A stretch of 40,476 nt of DNA from Pseudoalteromonas sp. H71 (GCF_001468485.1 NZ_LODI01000048.1:72640-113115), one strand, 5' to 3'; positions 8,221 to 17,909 are shown, counted from the first letter of the stretch. The notes: generated from the letters alone by a model not told the origin. Program-made: numbers and translations.

Positions 8221-9714
8221 CTATTCAGAGAAGGTTTTTAGCTTTTTAATACTTTGTACTAAAAATGGGATATCTAAGCGTTGTTCAATAGAAAACCCCT
8301 CAGCGGCAGAAATATTTTTAAAGTTACCATCTGAGTCTATTAAAGTGATTCGATCTTTTTTATATGCAATTACAACACCTTGGCTGTAGTTAACACCCAT
8401 GTCATCTTTTTTCGTGTATAAGTTTACACCGAGCATTGTTTGCTTAGCAATGGCGCTACAATTTAAGTATTTGCCAACGCTTGTTGTAATTAAATCGCTA
8501 GGTTGGATAAGCCCATTTACTTCAGCAATGTTTTTATCAGAAGTATATAAGGTAGATGTAGTGATTACTTCAGCGTTCTCGCTTGCTAAACTAAAGGCAA
8601 AAACATGCGAGTTGTTTCGTGGCGCTTGCTCAGCAGCACCATTAATAACTCTAATGGCATTATTTGTATGAGCTTGATCATTAATAAAGCTAAGGCTATC
8701 AATACCCATAACTTCAATACTACGGCGCTGGCTTTGCCATGCAGGCAGTATTTGTTCTTGTAAAATAGCGGCTTTGTAAAATGAAGGTAAACCATACACT
8801 AAACCAAACAGCGTATCGTCATGGTTAGTAGGCTGTAAAAACAGTTCTGTTTTACGAAGCTCTTTGTGGTTATTTGCAAACTCAACTAGTTGTGCATCAG
8901 TTTCAAATACAAATATGTCTACATTAGCCTGAGTAAAGTCATCACACTTTACCAGTGGAGCCGGTGGCTGATAATTAATATTTTGGTTATTAATTTTTAC
9001 GCTATGAGCTTGGTTATAAGTTTCTATATCTAGTAAATCGTTTTTAGCCAATAAGCTTTTAGCAGTTGTTGGGTATGAAAGCGGCAACACATTGTCTTGC
9101 TTGGTAATATCAAATTTTAAGTTAGCGTCTGCCCAAATATGAATGCTGTGGCTAAAAGCAAAACAGACCACTAAAAACGAAATTGCATAGCGTGCAAATT
9201 TAAACTGTTTTAAGCGTGCCAAATGGTGCCAAGTATAATTGCTTACCACTAATTGAAAACCTAAAATCAATAGTACAATACCGCCCGCAAGAAACGTAGT
9301 AAGCGCTGGAGAAGTGGTTAAGCGGTTCCAAAGTAAGGAAATAATTTCAGGCAGGGCTGAAGGGTTTAAATGATAACCCAAGTTAACATATACATAGGCG
9401 TCTAACGTTAATAAAGACGCGCCACAGGTTGCAATAACAGCGGCCATGCCACGAATATGGCGTGGGTAAGGAAACACTAAACTTAAAGGAAATACCGTCA
9501 GCACAAACGCCAAAAAGGCAATAAAGCTAGTATGGCTAAGCCATGTTACTAGCATGTATGTAATGCCCATGAAGCTTGTTGGTGGCGAGTCAGCAAATAA
9601 ATAGCTTAAGCTAATTAGTAGCGCTAAACCTATGTTGGCAAAGGTAAACCAATGCCCCCAACTTAGCAACTGACTTGCTTTTGATGAAAACTGATTGTGC
9701 TGCGATAAATTCAT
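8221..9714 (-). CDS. yejM: YejM/PbgA-like inner-membrane protein (DUF3413) with shortened periplasmic domain
   Basis: A 497-residue protein. The N-terminal ~195 residues carry about five membrane helices of the DUF3413 type that opens YejM/PbgA; the rest is periplasmic. Known YejM senses lipopolysaccharide and controls LpxC turnover. The periplasmic part keeps landmarks such as LPLSYPTTAKSLLAKNDLLD and TLFGLVYGLPSFYKAAI, and a C-terminal segment with YSQGVVIAYKKDRITLIDS, but it is about 90 residues shorter than the ~586-residue enteric protein and lacks its middle hydrolase-like section. The start at 9714 lies 4 bases after the yejL stop; a longer frame from 9750 would overlap yejL. The yejL-yejM order and divergent yejK match the enteric arrangement, supporting orthology. 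Confidence 0.85.
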   Translation of the reverse strand: MNLSQHNQFSSKASQLLSWGHWFTFANIGLALLISLSYLFADSPPTSFMGITYMLVTWLSHTSFIAFLAFVLTVFPLSLVFPYPRHIRGMAAVIATCGASLLTLDAYVYVNLGYHLNPSALPEIISLLWNRLTTSPALTTFLAGGIVLLILGFQLVVSNYTWHHLARLKQFKFARYAISFLVVCFAFSHSIHIWADANLKFDITKQDNVLPLSYPTTAKSLLAKNDLLDIETYNQAHSVKINNQNINYQPPAPLVKCDDFTQANVDIFVFETDAQLVEFANNHKELRKTELFLQPTNHDDTLFGLVYGLPSFYKAAILQEQILPAWQSQRRSIEVMGIDSLSFINDQAHTNNAIRVINGAAEQAPRNNSHVFAFSLASENAEVITTSTLYTSDKNIAEVNGLIQPSDLITTSVGKYLNCSAIAKQTMLGVNLYTKKDDMGVNYSQGVVIAYKKDRITLIDSDGNFKNISAAEGFSIEQRLDIPFLVQSIKKLKTFSE

Positions 9715-9718
9715 GCGT

Positions 9719-9931
9719 TTATTTAACCGACTGTGAAAGTGCTTTTGCAAAGTTCTCAGTTACAGCTTGTCTTTTCCCTGTTGGTACATGCTCTTTTAGG
9801 ATATGCGTGATAGAATTTCCTAAACACATAAGACTTAAATCAACCGGTGCTTTGTGTTGAGTTAGCACATCAATAAGCTGGTCGACGATTTGTTCTACTT
9901 CTTCATTAGAGTATTTTGATAAGATTGGCAT
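9719..9931 (-). CDS. yejL: YejL family protein (DUF1414)
   Basis: A 70-residue acidic protein of the YejL/DUF1414 family, function unknown. The start MPILSKYSNEEVEQIVDQL parallels the known YejL N-terminus (MPQISRYS...), and HKAPVDLSLMCLGN is the family's conserved core. The frame is open to 10000, but that would run into divergent yejK, so 9931 is preferred. It is the first gene of a two-gene operon with the yejM-like gene, 4 bases apart, and shares a 62-base divergent promoter region with yejK. Confidence 0.9.
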   Translation of the reverse strand: MPILSKYSNEEVEQIVDQLIDVLTQHKAPVDLSLMCLGNSITHILKEHVPTGKRQAVTENFAKALSQSVK

Positions 9932-9993
9932 CAGTTGGTTCAATAAAATAGTTATATTCCCGTATTTTAACACTTGAGGCGTGAAAAACAAAG

Positions 9994-11010
9994 ATGACAA
10001 CAGACGTTAAAAAATTAGTCGTTCATTATGTAGACAAAAAAGATGACGATACGCAAATTCACCTTCGCAACGACGAAATGATCATTAATGATAAAGTCGC
10101 TGTTTTTATCGAACAATTACACCATGCATTCACGGGCAAGCCAGGTAAAGGTTACTGTGCCTTTAGTGGCGAGAAAAACAGTATTGTTGCGTCATCAATG
10201 CAAAGTTACCGCAATAACGAGCTGGGCTTTTGGCATTTAACTGAGCAAGCATCTACCGTATTAAAAGAAGAGCTAGATAAATACGCATTTAACGAAACAG
10301 GCTACTTGGTATTTTGTCATTATCAGTACGTGGCTACGGACTACATGTTAATTGCTATGATTAATATTAAAGAGCATTACTCAATGACCTCTGAGCTTGA
10401 TTTAGCAGCATCGCGTCATCTTGATATTTCTCGTATGCAATTAGCAGCACGTATAGATTTAACGGCTTGGGATACACAACCTGAGGATAATCGTTATATT
10501 TCGTTTATTAAAGGCAGAGCTGGGCGAAAAGTTGCTGATTTTTTCTTAGACTTTTTAGGCTGTGAAGAAGGTGTTGATCCTAAACAACAAAGCCAAGTTA
10601 TGCTAAATGCAGTAGAAGATTACCTATCTGAGCAGCAGTTTGATAAATCAGAAAAAGACGATTTGCGTAAGCAGGTTTTTGATTACTGTAACGATTGTGT
10701 AACGACCGGTGAAGAAGCAAGCGTAACCGAACTATCAGCGGCTATTTCAAAAGGTGATGACAGCCCGTTTGACAGCTTTTGCAAGGACCAAAGTTACGAT
10801 TTAGAAGAAACGTTCCCAGTCGATAAAAAAACCGTAACCAGTATGGTTAAATTTTCAGGTTTAGGCGGCGGTGTGAGTGTAAGCTTTGAGCGCAAGCATT
10901 TAGGTGAGCGTGTAACCTACAACGAAGCAACAGATACGTTAGTGATTAAAGGTATTCCACCAAACCTTAAAGATCAACTGCAACGCTTTATGGAAAGTGA
11001 AGGCGAATAA
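9994..11010 (+). CDS. yejK: Nucleoid-associated protein YejK (NdpA)
   Basis: A 338-residue protein matching YejK/NdpA, a nucleoid-associated protein (enteric forms are about 335 residues). Family landmarks include an N-terminus rich in charged residues (VVHYVDKKDDDTQIHLRND), SELDLAASRHLDISRMQLAA, FIKGRAGRKVADFFLDFLGC and the C-terminal DTLVIKGIPPNLKDQL. No membrane segments. It is divergent from yejL-yejM, as in enterics. A hairpin terminator follows closely. The ATG at 9994 has GAGG about 14 bases upstream, rather far for a ribosome site, but the N-terminus fits the family. Confidence 0.95.
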   Translation: MTTDVKKLVVHYVDKKDDDTQIHLRNDEMIINDKVAVFIEQLHHAFTGKPGKGYCAFSGEKNSIVASSMQSYRNNELGFWHLTEQASTVLKEELDKYAFNETGYLVFCHYQYVATDYMLIAMINIKEHYSMTSELDLAASRHLDISRMQLAARIDLTAWDTQPEDNRYISFIKGRAGRKVADFFLDFLGCEEGVDPKQQSQVMLNAVEDYLSEQQFDKSEKDDLRKQVFDYCNDCVTTGEEASVTELSAAISKGDDSPFDSFCKDQSYDLEETFPVDKKTVTSMVKFSGLGGGVSVSFERKHLGERVTYNEATDTLVIKGIPPNLKDQLQRFMESEGE

Positions 11011-11038
11011 GCCAAGCATTCCCACAATAAAGAGATTT

Positions 11039-11069
11039 AAAGCGTGATATTTATATCGCGCTTTTTTTT
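11039..11069 (+). terminator. Rho-independent terminator after yejK
   Basis: AAAGCGTGATAT pairs with ATATCGCGCTTT (one G-U pair), giving a long stem with a tight AT loop followed by eight T. Confidence 0.85.
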
Positions 11070-11240
11070 GCCTGTTACGCCAATAGTTAATTTAACGCTA
11101 GCTGCTAATTTTTCGCATCTTTTATTAAATTAAAGATTCAAATTGCACAAAGAGAAGAGAAAGAGGAGCAAATGAGCAGACAAGTAAAATTCAGCCTTTT
11201 TTCATTTTTCTTAAGCGCAGTTTCTTATAAATATAATATT

Positions 11241-11629
11241 ACCACCGAGAACACCGAGGCGCTGCGCGCTTCACAGAGAAGACAATAGCCCTTAAATCAC
11301 TAGTCCTTTACTTCTCCGTGGTGACAAAATCACTTAGCAATGTACGGAGTAAAGTTTGAGTTGGCTTTGTAGACGTAGAGCTTGCTCACGTTAGAAGCGA
11401 AGCTTCTTATTATTTATAAATATGACCACCGAGAACACCGAGGCGCTTCGCGCTACACAGATAAGACAATAGCCCTTAAATCACTTCTTCTTGTTTTCCC
11501 CTTCACTTCTCGGTGGTGACAATATCACTTTTTTTAAACAATTTTGCGTGAGCAAGTTTAACGCCTGTAGGTAATTCGCATTAGTGTTGTAGACGTTGAG
11601 CTTGCTCACGATAGAAGCGCAGCTTCTCG
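11241..11629 (+). repeat. Composite palindromic repeat array, copy set 1
   Basis: Two kinds of unit alternate in this non-coding stretch between yejK and rne. Unit A (11241-11324 and 11424-11519) begins ACCACCGAGAACACCGAGGC and ends CTTCTCGGTGGTGA, so its ends are inverted repeats. Unit B (11367-11409 and 11587-11629) begins TTGTAGACG and holds two small hairpins, GAGCTTGCTC and GAAGCGMAGCTTC (M is A or C). A 39-base linker (ATCACTTAGCAATGTACGG...) joins A to B at 11328-11366. The same units recur at 29876-30545. No open reading frame of substance is present; the remaining sequence at 11070-11240 shows nothing I recognise. Confidence 0.85.
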
Positions 11630-11672
11630 TTATTGTATTCTGTAGACTTAGGGAAAGCTTCACTAAAAACAA

Positions 11673-11705
11673 AAAAGCCCCGCTATTTTAAATAGCGGGG
11701 CTTTT
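11673..11705 (-). terminator. Rho-independent terminator of rne
   Basis: AAAAGCCCCGCTATTT and AAATAGCGGGGCTTTT form a perfect 16-bp stem with a single-base centre (in practice a slightly opened AT loop). On the minus strand the stem runs into UUUUUUGUUUUU. It begins 17 bases beyond the rne stop. Confidence 0.92.
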
Positions 11706-11722
11706 AAATTAAGTGCTGTTTA

Positions 11723-14700
11723 CTAATCAGCGCTTAATGTTTTTGTCATTGCAGAACTTGCACGACCAGCAGGTTTAATTGAGCCTGCGCGTAAACCACT
11801 ATCAGGGATAAGTTCACGTTTATCGTGAGCCATAGCCGCTGGTACATGTTTTACTTCACTGTCTGCTGCTGGAGCAGGTTGTGCCATTGGTGCACTTGCG
11901 TGTCCTTTAGTGATCACTGTTTTAGAATTTAAAGTTGCTTCAGTCGCTTTTTCAACCACTGGTGCTTCTTTGGCTTCTACAGGTGTTTCAGCAGCTGTAA
12001 CAGGCACAGCCTCAGCTTCTAAAGACGGCTTTTCAACTTTAACTGGCTCTTCAGCTTTAACTGGTTCTTCAGTTTGCACTGGCTCTTCAGCTTGCACTGG
12101 TTCTTCAGCTTGCACTGGTTCTTCAGCTTTAACTGGTTCTTCAGCTTGCACTGGCTCTTCAGCTTTAACTGGTTCTTCAGTTTGCACTGGCTCTTCAGCT
12201 TTAACTGGTTCTTCAGTTTTAACTGGTTCTTCAGCTTTTACTTGCTCTTGAGCAACTTCAACTTTAGCTAAATCTTCAACAGCAACTGCTTGTTCAACCT
12301 GTTCAGAAGCGTCAACAGCCGTTTCTTCAGATTTTGCCTTAAGTTCTGCTTCGTACTCTGCAGCAGCTTGGTCAGCAACCGGTACAAAAGCAGGGGCTTC
12401 ATCAGATTTAGCTTCAGCACTTTCACCTTCAGGGCGGCGACGACGCTGACCTGATGCACGAAGATGGCGAGGAGAACGACGCGAACGTGTACGCGTTTGC
12501 TCTTCTTCAGTTGCTACAGTTTCATCTTTCGACTCAACAGTCTCTACTTTTTCTTCTTTTACAGGTGCTGGCTTTTCAGCGGCTACTGGCTTTTCTTGAG
12601 CTTCAGGCTTTGCTTGAACTTGCGGCTTTTCTTCTACTGCAGCTGTTTCAACAGAAGTTTGTTCAGTTGCTTGTAGTTGCTCAGCATTTTCGTCCTGAAT
12701 ACGTACTTTCTTACGAACGTTACGACGTTGACGACGAACCTTAGGCTTGTGCTCTTTAGGTGCTTCTGCAGCATTCGTGTCAGTATTTGCTTTTGCAGGC
12801 GCATCTGCCGCTTTAGTTTGATCTTTATCTGCTTTGTGCTCAGGGCGCTTACGAGAGTTAGAATTACGACGACGCTTGTTGCGGTTTTCGTTTTTCTCTT
12901 GGTTCTCGTTTGCTACCGGTGAATTAGTTTTTGTTTCTACTTCATCAGTATTGCGTTCTGTGCGCTGTTTAGAGCGAGGGTTATTACGACGACGTTGATT
13001 GTTATTACGACGGCGGTTATCGTTTCCACGACGTTTATTATTACGTGCTTCTTCTTGCTGCTTTTCAACGGCTTCTTTTTTCTGCTCAGGTGTTTCGCTA
13101 GCAAAAATAGATTTAAACCAGTTAGCAAGTGCAGTAAATAAACCCGCTTCTTCTTTAGCGGCTACCGCTGCAGGCTTAGCCGCTGGAGCCGGCGCTGCTT
13201 GTGGAGCGGGGCTTGAAGGCATAACAACACCTTTTAGCATAGGCTCTTCACGAACAGGTGCTGCAGGCGATTTTGACATTTCAAACGCTTCTGGTTCAGG
13301 CGCAACAACTTGCTCGTAACTTACTGTTTCAAGTGTTTCGTCTTTACGTAAGCGCATTACTTCGTAGTGTGGTGTTTCCATGTGTTGATTAGGAATAATC
13401 ACTACGTCACACTTGTGATGCTTTTCAATACGGTGAACACTACGACGTTGTTCGTTTAACAAGTAGGCGGCAACAGCAACAGGTACTTGTGCATTTACTT
13501 GAGAAGTGTTGTCTTTAATCGCTTCTTCTTCAATTAAACGAAGGATAGACAGAGCAATAGACTCGTTAGAACGAACCGTACCTTGGCCACTACAACGAGG
13601 ACACACACCTTGGCTTGCTTCACCTAATGAAGGGCGTAGGCGCTGACGCGACATTTCAAGTAAACCAAAGCGAGAAATTTTACCAATTTGTACACGAGCA
13701 CGATCTGGGCGCGCAGCGTCTTTTAAGCGGTTTTCTACTTCACGCTGGTGACGTGGCGGTGTCATATCGATGAAATCTATAACAATCAAACCACCTAAGT
13801 CGCGTAAACGTAATTGGCGTGCAATTTCGTCAGCTGCTTCAAGGTTAGTATTAAGTGCTGTTTCTTCAATATCGCCGCCTTTTGTAGCTTTAGACGAGTT
13901 GATATCGATAGACGTAAGTGCTTCAGTAGGATCAATAACAATTGAGCCGCCTGATGGTAAACGCACTTCACGTTGGAACGCAGACTCAATTTGGCTTTCA
14001 ATTTGGTAATGCGTAAATAACGGTGTGTCGCCTTGGTAAAGTTTAACGCGGCTCATAAAGTCAGGACGAAAACGCTCAATGTGCGCTTTAGCTTCTTCAA
14101 AAACACGTGGCTTATCAATTAAAATTTCGCCAATATCACGACGTAAGTAATCACGAATCGCACGGAAAATTACGTTGCTTTCTTGGTGAATTAAAAACGG
14201 CGCTTTAGCACTGTCGGCAGCTTGTCTAATAGCTTCCCAGTGAACTAATAACGCTTTTAAATCGTAATTTAATTCTTCAAACGATTTACCAACACCCGCA
14301 GTACGCACAATTAAGCCCATACCTTTAGGTAGTTCTAAACGGCTGAGTGCTTCTTTAAGTTCGGTACGCTCATCACCTTCAATACGGCGAGAAATACCGC
14401 CAGCACGAGGGTTGTTAGGCATAAGTACCAAGTAACTACCAGCAACACTAATAAAAGTTGTTAACGCTGCGCCTTTTTGGCCACGTTCTTCTTTATCAAC
14501 CTGAATTATTACTTCTTGGCCTTCTTTGATCACGTCACGAATATTCGGACGACCATTAAAGGTGTAACCAGCAGGGAAGTAAGTGCGGGCAATTTCTTTT
14601 AAAGGAAGGAAACCATGACGATCAGCACCGTAATCAACAAATGCTGCTTCTAAAGATGGTTCAATGCGTGTGATTTTGCCTTTATAAATATTGGCTTTTT

Positions 14701-14809
14701 TCTGTTCGTGACCTGGGCTTTCTATATCTAAATCATATAGGCGCTGGCCATCAACCAGTGCTACGCGCATTTCTTCTTGCTGCGTTGCATTGATTAGCAT
14801 ACGTTTCAT
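11723..14809 (-). CDS. rne: Ribonuclease E
   Basis: A 1028-residue endoribonuclease, the core of the RNA degradosome. The catalytic half is very close to the enteric enzyme: [20 protein letters not shown] start, S1 domain at about 35-120, catalytic aspartates in [12 protein letters not shown] and LIVIDFIDM (about 303 and 346), and the zinc link CPRCSGQG. At about 548-566, [15 protein letters not shown] looks like the amphipathic membrane-anchor helix. The C-terminal scaffold is disordered: an Arg/Asn-rich RNA-binding tract ([19 protein letters not shown]), further Arg patches, then an 11-copy six-residue repeat ([12 protein letters not shown] type), and a short conserved-looking tail ending TKTLSAD. 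A 778-base leader region separates it from rluC; E. coli RNase E represses its own mRNA through its leader. Confidence 0.98.
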   Translation of the reverse strand: MKRMLINATQQEEMRVALVDGQRLYDLDIESPGHEQKKANIYKGKITRIEPSLEAAFVDYGADRHGFLPLKEIARTYFPAGYTFNGRPNIRDVIKEGQEVIIQVDKEERGQKGAALTTFISVAGSYLVLMPNNPRAGGISRRIEGDERTELKEALSRLELPKGMGLIVRTAGVGKSFEELNYDLKALLVHWEAIRQAADSAKAPFLIHQESNVIFRAIRDYLRRDIGEILIDKPRVFEEAKAHIERFRPDFMSRVKLYQGDTPLFTHYQIESQIESAFQREVRLPSGGSIVIDPTEALTSIDINSSKATKGGDIEETALNTNLEAADEIARQLRLRDLGGLIVIDFIDMTPPRHQREVENRLKDAARPDRARVQIGKISRFGLLEMSRQRLRPSLGEASQGVCPRCSGQGTVRSNESIALSILRLIEEEAIKDNTSQVNAQVPVAVAAYLLNEQRRSVHRIEKHHKCDVVIIPNQHMETPHYEVMRLRKDETLETVSYEQVVAPEPEAFEMSKSPAAPVREEPMLKGVVMPSSPAPQAAPAPAAKPAAVAAKEEAGLFTALANWFKSIFASETPEQKKEAVEKQQEEARNNKRRGNDNRRRNNNQRRRNNPRSKQRTERNTDEVETKTNSPVANENQEKNENRNKRRRNSNSRKRPEHKADKDQTKAADAPAKANTDTNAAEAPKEHKPKVRRQRRNVRKKVRIQDENAEQLQATEQTSVETAAVEEKPQVQAKPEAQEKPVAAEKPAPVKEEKVETVESKDETVATEEEQTRTRSRRSPRHLRASGQRRRRPEGESAEAKSDEAPAFVPVADQAAAEYEAELKAKSEETAVDASEQVEQAVAVEDLAKVEVAQEQVKAEEPVKTEEPVKAEEPVQTEEPVKAEEPVQAEEPVKAEEPVQAEEPVQAEEPVQTEEPVKAEEPVKVEKPSLEAEAVPVTAAETPVEAKEAPVVEKATEATLNSKTVITKGHASAPMAQPAPAADSEVKHVPAAMAHDKRELIPDSGLRAGSIKPAGRASSAMTKTLSAD
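12043..12243 (-). repeat. 18-bp tandem repeat inside rne (about 11 copies)
   Basis: The 18-base unit (plus strand ACTGGTTCTTCAGCTTTA with variants) is repeated about eleven times in frame and encodes EEPV followed by KA, KT, QA, QT or KV. Because the unit is a multiple of three, copy-number change would lengthen or shorten the acidic tail without a frameshift. Confidence 0.92.
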
Positions 14810-15587
14810 ATTGTTACTCTATTAAATTATGTCGCTGACATGACGATGTTTTCTCGCCTGTTCAGTTGTTCCTATTTTTAGAATGTGCAGCCTCACGACT
14901 GGGTCTTTAACGGAACGGCTCTGTATTTTCGTAAGCAGTATTTTTTAAATGCTGGCAAACAATAGCGTACTAAACGCTATTAAATTCTTAATGGTGTTAA
15001 AACTGTCGGCTTTTCAGCTACGTCTACAAGTTTTACCCAGAAGTCGGCCTGTCATATCAATCTTATTAAATGTCATTCATATTAGGCGCGTAGGGCTCAT
15101 TAAGTGGGTGAGCAATACAGTGTGATGTATCGCTAAACCCTGGTTTAAGAGCAAAATTCGCTGCCGATGTTAATGAATACTTATTTATTAGATTTTTTTA
15201 GTTCTAAATAAGCTGCTTTACGGTACTACAATAATTGAGCAGTTGCTGAACGGCGCTTTTTACGCCGTCACTATCAGACAAATTATCTGTTCATTGCTTT
15301 TTCAATCGCATTAAAAACCACTTCATGTTCAAACTTAACCTGCAATATATTACGCGCATTGCTGTTAGTTGACCGCACGTGTTTACTAGGTATGTATAAA
15401 AGCTTTGGAAAACTTAACTCGGATCTGTATGATCGGCTACCCAGAATGTGCATCACGAATGTTTTAATGTGTTAAGTTAAAAAGCACCGTTGTTATTTGC
15501 AAATACTAAATATTTGCGCTGCTGATTATCCCACTATTATAACTGTGTTAGCAACTAAATTATTTTACTTAAATCAGTGATTAGGCA
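14810..15587. promoter_or_regulatory. rne leader / rne-rluC divergent intergenic region
   Basis: This 778-base gap between divergent rne and rluC has no credible gene. It should hold the promoters of both and the long 5' leader of rne. Stem-loops visible: AATAGCGT/ACGCTATT (14961-14981, 8-bp arms), ACGGCG/CGCCGT (15250-15268), and GCAAATA/TATTTGC (15499-15517, near rluC). I see no -35/-10 pair good enough to call. Autoregulation of rne through leader hairpins is known in E. coli; here it is inferred from position only. Confidence 0.5.
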
Positions 15588-16550
15588 ATGTCAGAAAAAA
15601 CCGGCTTACAAGTATCTTTTGTCACAATCAACGAAGACCATTTAGGTCAGCGAATTGATAACTTTCTTATTACCCATTTAAAAGGGGTGCCTAAAAGCGC
15701 AATCTACAAAATTCTTCGTAAAGGCGAGGTGCGTGTAAATAAAAAACGTATTAAGCCAGTATATAAATTACAGTTAGACGACGTTATTCGTATCCCACCT
15801 ATAAAAGTGGCAGAGCGCGAAGAGTTTGTGCCTTCAAAACTAGATAAAGTAACGCGCCTTGAAGACGATATTTTATTTGAAGACAAATACCTCATTGTTA
15901 TAAATAAACCATCAGGCATGGCTGTTCATGGCGGCAGTGGTTTAAGTTATGGCTTAATAGAAGCGCTGCGCGTACTTCGCCCAGAAGAGCGTAACCTTGA
16001 GCTAGTACACAGGCTTGACCGCGATACATCGGGGTGTCTACTAATTTCAAAACGCCGCTCAGTTTTAACATCGTTACACGAGCAACTTCGTGAAAAAACC
16101 ATGGAAAAAAACTATTGGGCGTTAGTTGACGGCCAGTGGGATGGTAAAACTAAAAACGTAACCGAAGGCCTGCGCAAAAACACGCTTAAATCGGGCGAGC
16201 GCGTTGTACGTGTAGATAATGTTGAAGGCAAACCGTCGCATACTCGTTTTAAAGTACTAGAGCGTTTTAACGAATGTTCACTTGTACAAGCGTCGCCAGT
16301 GACAGGGCGAACACACCAAATTCGTGTACACACCCAATGCAAAGGGCATCCAATTGCATGCGACGACAAATACGGTGACCAAGCGTTTGACGCAGGAATG
16401 CGCAAAGTAGGTTTAAATCGCTTATTTTTACACGCGCACGATTTAAGTTTTTATCACCCTAAAAACGAAACCACTATGCGTGTAGAAGCACCCCTTGATA
16501 AAGCCCTAAGCAATTGCCTATTAAAGTTACGCGCAGCTAAAGAGTCTTAA
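15588..16550 (+). CDS. rluC: 23S rRNA pseudouridine synthase RluC
   Basis: A 320-residue enzyme of the RluA family. RluC makes pseudouridine at 955, 2504 and 2580 (E. coli numbering) of 23S rRNA. It has an N-terminal S4 RNA-binding domain (about 18-80, GQRIDNFLITHLKGVPKSAI) and the catalytic motif HRLDRDTSG with Asp144, the same number as in E. coli RluC, plus GRTHQIRVH further on. Divergent position next to rne is the classical rluC context and separates it from RluA/RluD. The ATG lacks a strong ribosome site. Confidence 0.96.
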   Translation: MSEKTGLQVSFVTINEDHLGQRIDNFLITHLKGVPKSAIYKILRKGEVRVNKKRIKPVYKLQLDDVIRIPPIKVAEREEFVPSKLDKVTRLEDDILFEDKYLIVINKPSGMAVHGGSGLSYGLIEALRVLRPEERNLELVHRLDRDTSGCLLISKRRSVLTSLHEQLREKTMEKNYWALVDGQWDGKTKNVTEGLRKNTLKSGERVVRVDNVEGKPSHTRFKVLERFNECSLVQASPVTGRTHQIRVHTQCKGHPIACDDKYGDQAFDAGMRKVGLNRLFLHAHDLSFYHPKNETTMRVEAPLDKALSNCLLKLRAAKES

Positions 16551-16553
16551 TGT

Positions 16554-17204
16554 ATGGCTAATAATCAATACAAATTAGTTATTTTTGATTGGGACGGCAC
16601 TATCATAGACTCAATTGGCAAAATAGTTAACTGTATTAAATGCAGTGCACAATCTTTAAATATTGCACCGCCAAGCGACACCGCAATAAAAAATATTATT
16701 GGGCTGTCGCTTGAAAAGGCAATGGCGGTGTTATTCCCCAGTCACCCAACAAAGCAAACCGCACTAATTAATGCATACAAGGCACATTATAAAGTTGACC
16801 CAACACCTACACCTGTATTTGATGATGTAGCAAACGTACTCAATGCCCTTAAACAAAACGGGGCAGTACTTGCTATTGCAACAGGTAAAGGAAGAGACGG
16901 CTTAGAACGCTTATTAGATCAAAGCCAGCTGAGGCATTTTTTTAGTGCAACCCGCACAAGTGACGACGCACAGTCTAAACCCTCACCCGATATGCTTTAT
17001 CAATTATTAGCGGAGCTTGGCGTAACTGCCAACGAAGCTGTAATGATAGGTGATACACAAATTGATATGGCAATGGGTAGGGCAGCAAATATGGACCGAA
17101 TAGGCGTTACTATGGGTGTACACAATGCACAGCAATTAAGTGAGTATGACCCAATTGCAACAGTCGATAGCTACCAACAGTTGCAACAGGTTTTAATAGG
17201 CTAA
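16554..17204 (+). CDS. HAD-superfamily hydrolase, phosphoglycolate-phosphatase-like
   Basis: A 216-residue HAD subfamily IA enzyme with all four motifs: FDWDGTIIDS (nucleophile Asp12, acid Asp14), the Thr motif in AIATGKGRDG, the Lys motif in SKPSPDML, and MIGDTQIDM for the metal-binding acids. An alpha-helical cap domain lies between motifs I and II. Such enzymes act on small phosphorylated metabolites; the substrate cannot be told. It starts 3 bases after rluC and is surely co-transcribed with it, an order I recall from other marine gammaproteobacteria. Confidence 0.9.
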   Translation: MANNQYKLVIFDWDGTIIDSIGKIVNCIKCSAQSLNIAPPSDTAIKNIIGLSLEKAMAVLFPSHPTKQTALINAYKAHYKVDPTPTPVFDDVANVLNALKQNGAVLAIATGKGRDGLERLLDQSQLRHFFSATRTSDDAQSKPSPDMLYQLLAELGVTANEAVMIGDTQIDMAMGRAANMDRIGVTMGVHNAQQLSEYDPIATVDSYQQLQQVLIG

Positions 17205-17219
17205 CACTTAAAGCAAGCG

Positions 17220-17816
17220 TTATTTGGTTTGAAGGCTCAACACATCAACATTAAACTCAGCTAATAATTGGCTGAGTTTAATGAGTGGCAATCCAATTAA
17301 ACTATTGGGATCGTCACCGCTTAGTTTTTCAAATAAACAAATGCCGAGTCCTTCACTTTTAAAGCTACCAGCACAATTATAAGGCTGTTCTGCATCGCAG
17401 TAAGCGCTAATTTGTGCTGTAGTGAGTGTTTTAAAAGTCACATTAAATGGTTCAACAAGGCTTTTACTTTGCCCACTTTGAATATCAAAAACACATAATC
17501 CGGTTAAAAAAGTAACTGTTTGCCCACTAAACAGGCTCAATTGTTTTACGGCGTTTTCTTTAGTGTGCGGTTTACCTAAAATTTGGTCATTAAACACAGC
17601 TACTTGATCAGAGCCAATAACTAAACCTTCGTTAAAATGTTTAATAGATTCAGCAGCTTTAAGTTCACTTAAACGCTCAACTAACTCATTGGGTGTTTCG
17701 TTTTCAAGTGCTGATTCGTCAACATCGGGTGAAAAGGCTTTAAACGGTAAATTAAATTTTTGTAATAAAGACTGCCTAAAAGGCGAGCTTGAGGCTAAAA
17801 TAAGCGAGTGCTTCAT
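17220..17816 (-). CDS. yceF: Maf/YceF-type nucleotide pyrophosphatase
   Basis: A 198-residue Maf-fold protein. It opens with LILASSSPFRQSLLQKFNLP, the conserved Maf N-terminus, followed by DVDES, the GSDQVAVFNDQILGKP loop, and the C-terminal LSGDDPNSLIGLPL. The YceF branch hydrolyses 7-methyl-GTP in E. coli and sits beside rluC and yceD there as well, which is why I use that symbol; the alternative is a generic Maf protein. It is convergent with the HAD gene (15 bases apart) and divergent from yceD. Confidence 0.92.
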   Translation of the reverse strand: MKHSLILASSSPFRQSLLQKFNLPFKAFSPDVDESALENETPNELVERLSELKAAESIKHFNEGLVIGSDQVAVFNDQILGKPHTKENAVKQLSLFSGQTVTFLTGLCVFDIQSGQSKSLVEPFNVTFKTLTTAQISAYCDAEQPYNCAGSFKSEGLGICLFEKLSGDDPNSLIGLPLIKLSQLLAEFNVDVLSLQTK

Positions 17817-17909
17817 GAATGGTTTTCCTAAGATAAATCAGATTGAGTTAGGATAAATCAGATCCGTGAGTAAAACACGTGAAAAACCTAGTAAAAATGG
17901 TTTTTTACT

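Noticed and set aside
11910..12271. Plus-strand open frames over the rne repeat (TGSSA- and FSLHWF-type repeats)
   Set aside because: They are antisense readings of the 18-bp repeat, which is open in several frames; no start signal and no family match.
15018..15029. Twelve-base match to unit B (TTGTAGACGTAG on the minus strand) in the rne leader
   Set aside because: The hairpins of unit B do not follow it; too short to call a repeat copy, although it could be a relic.
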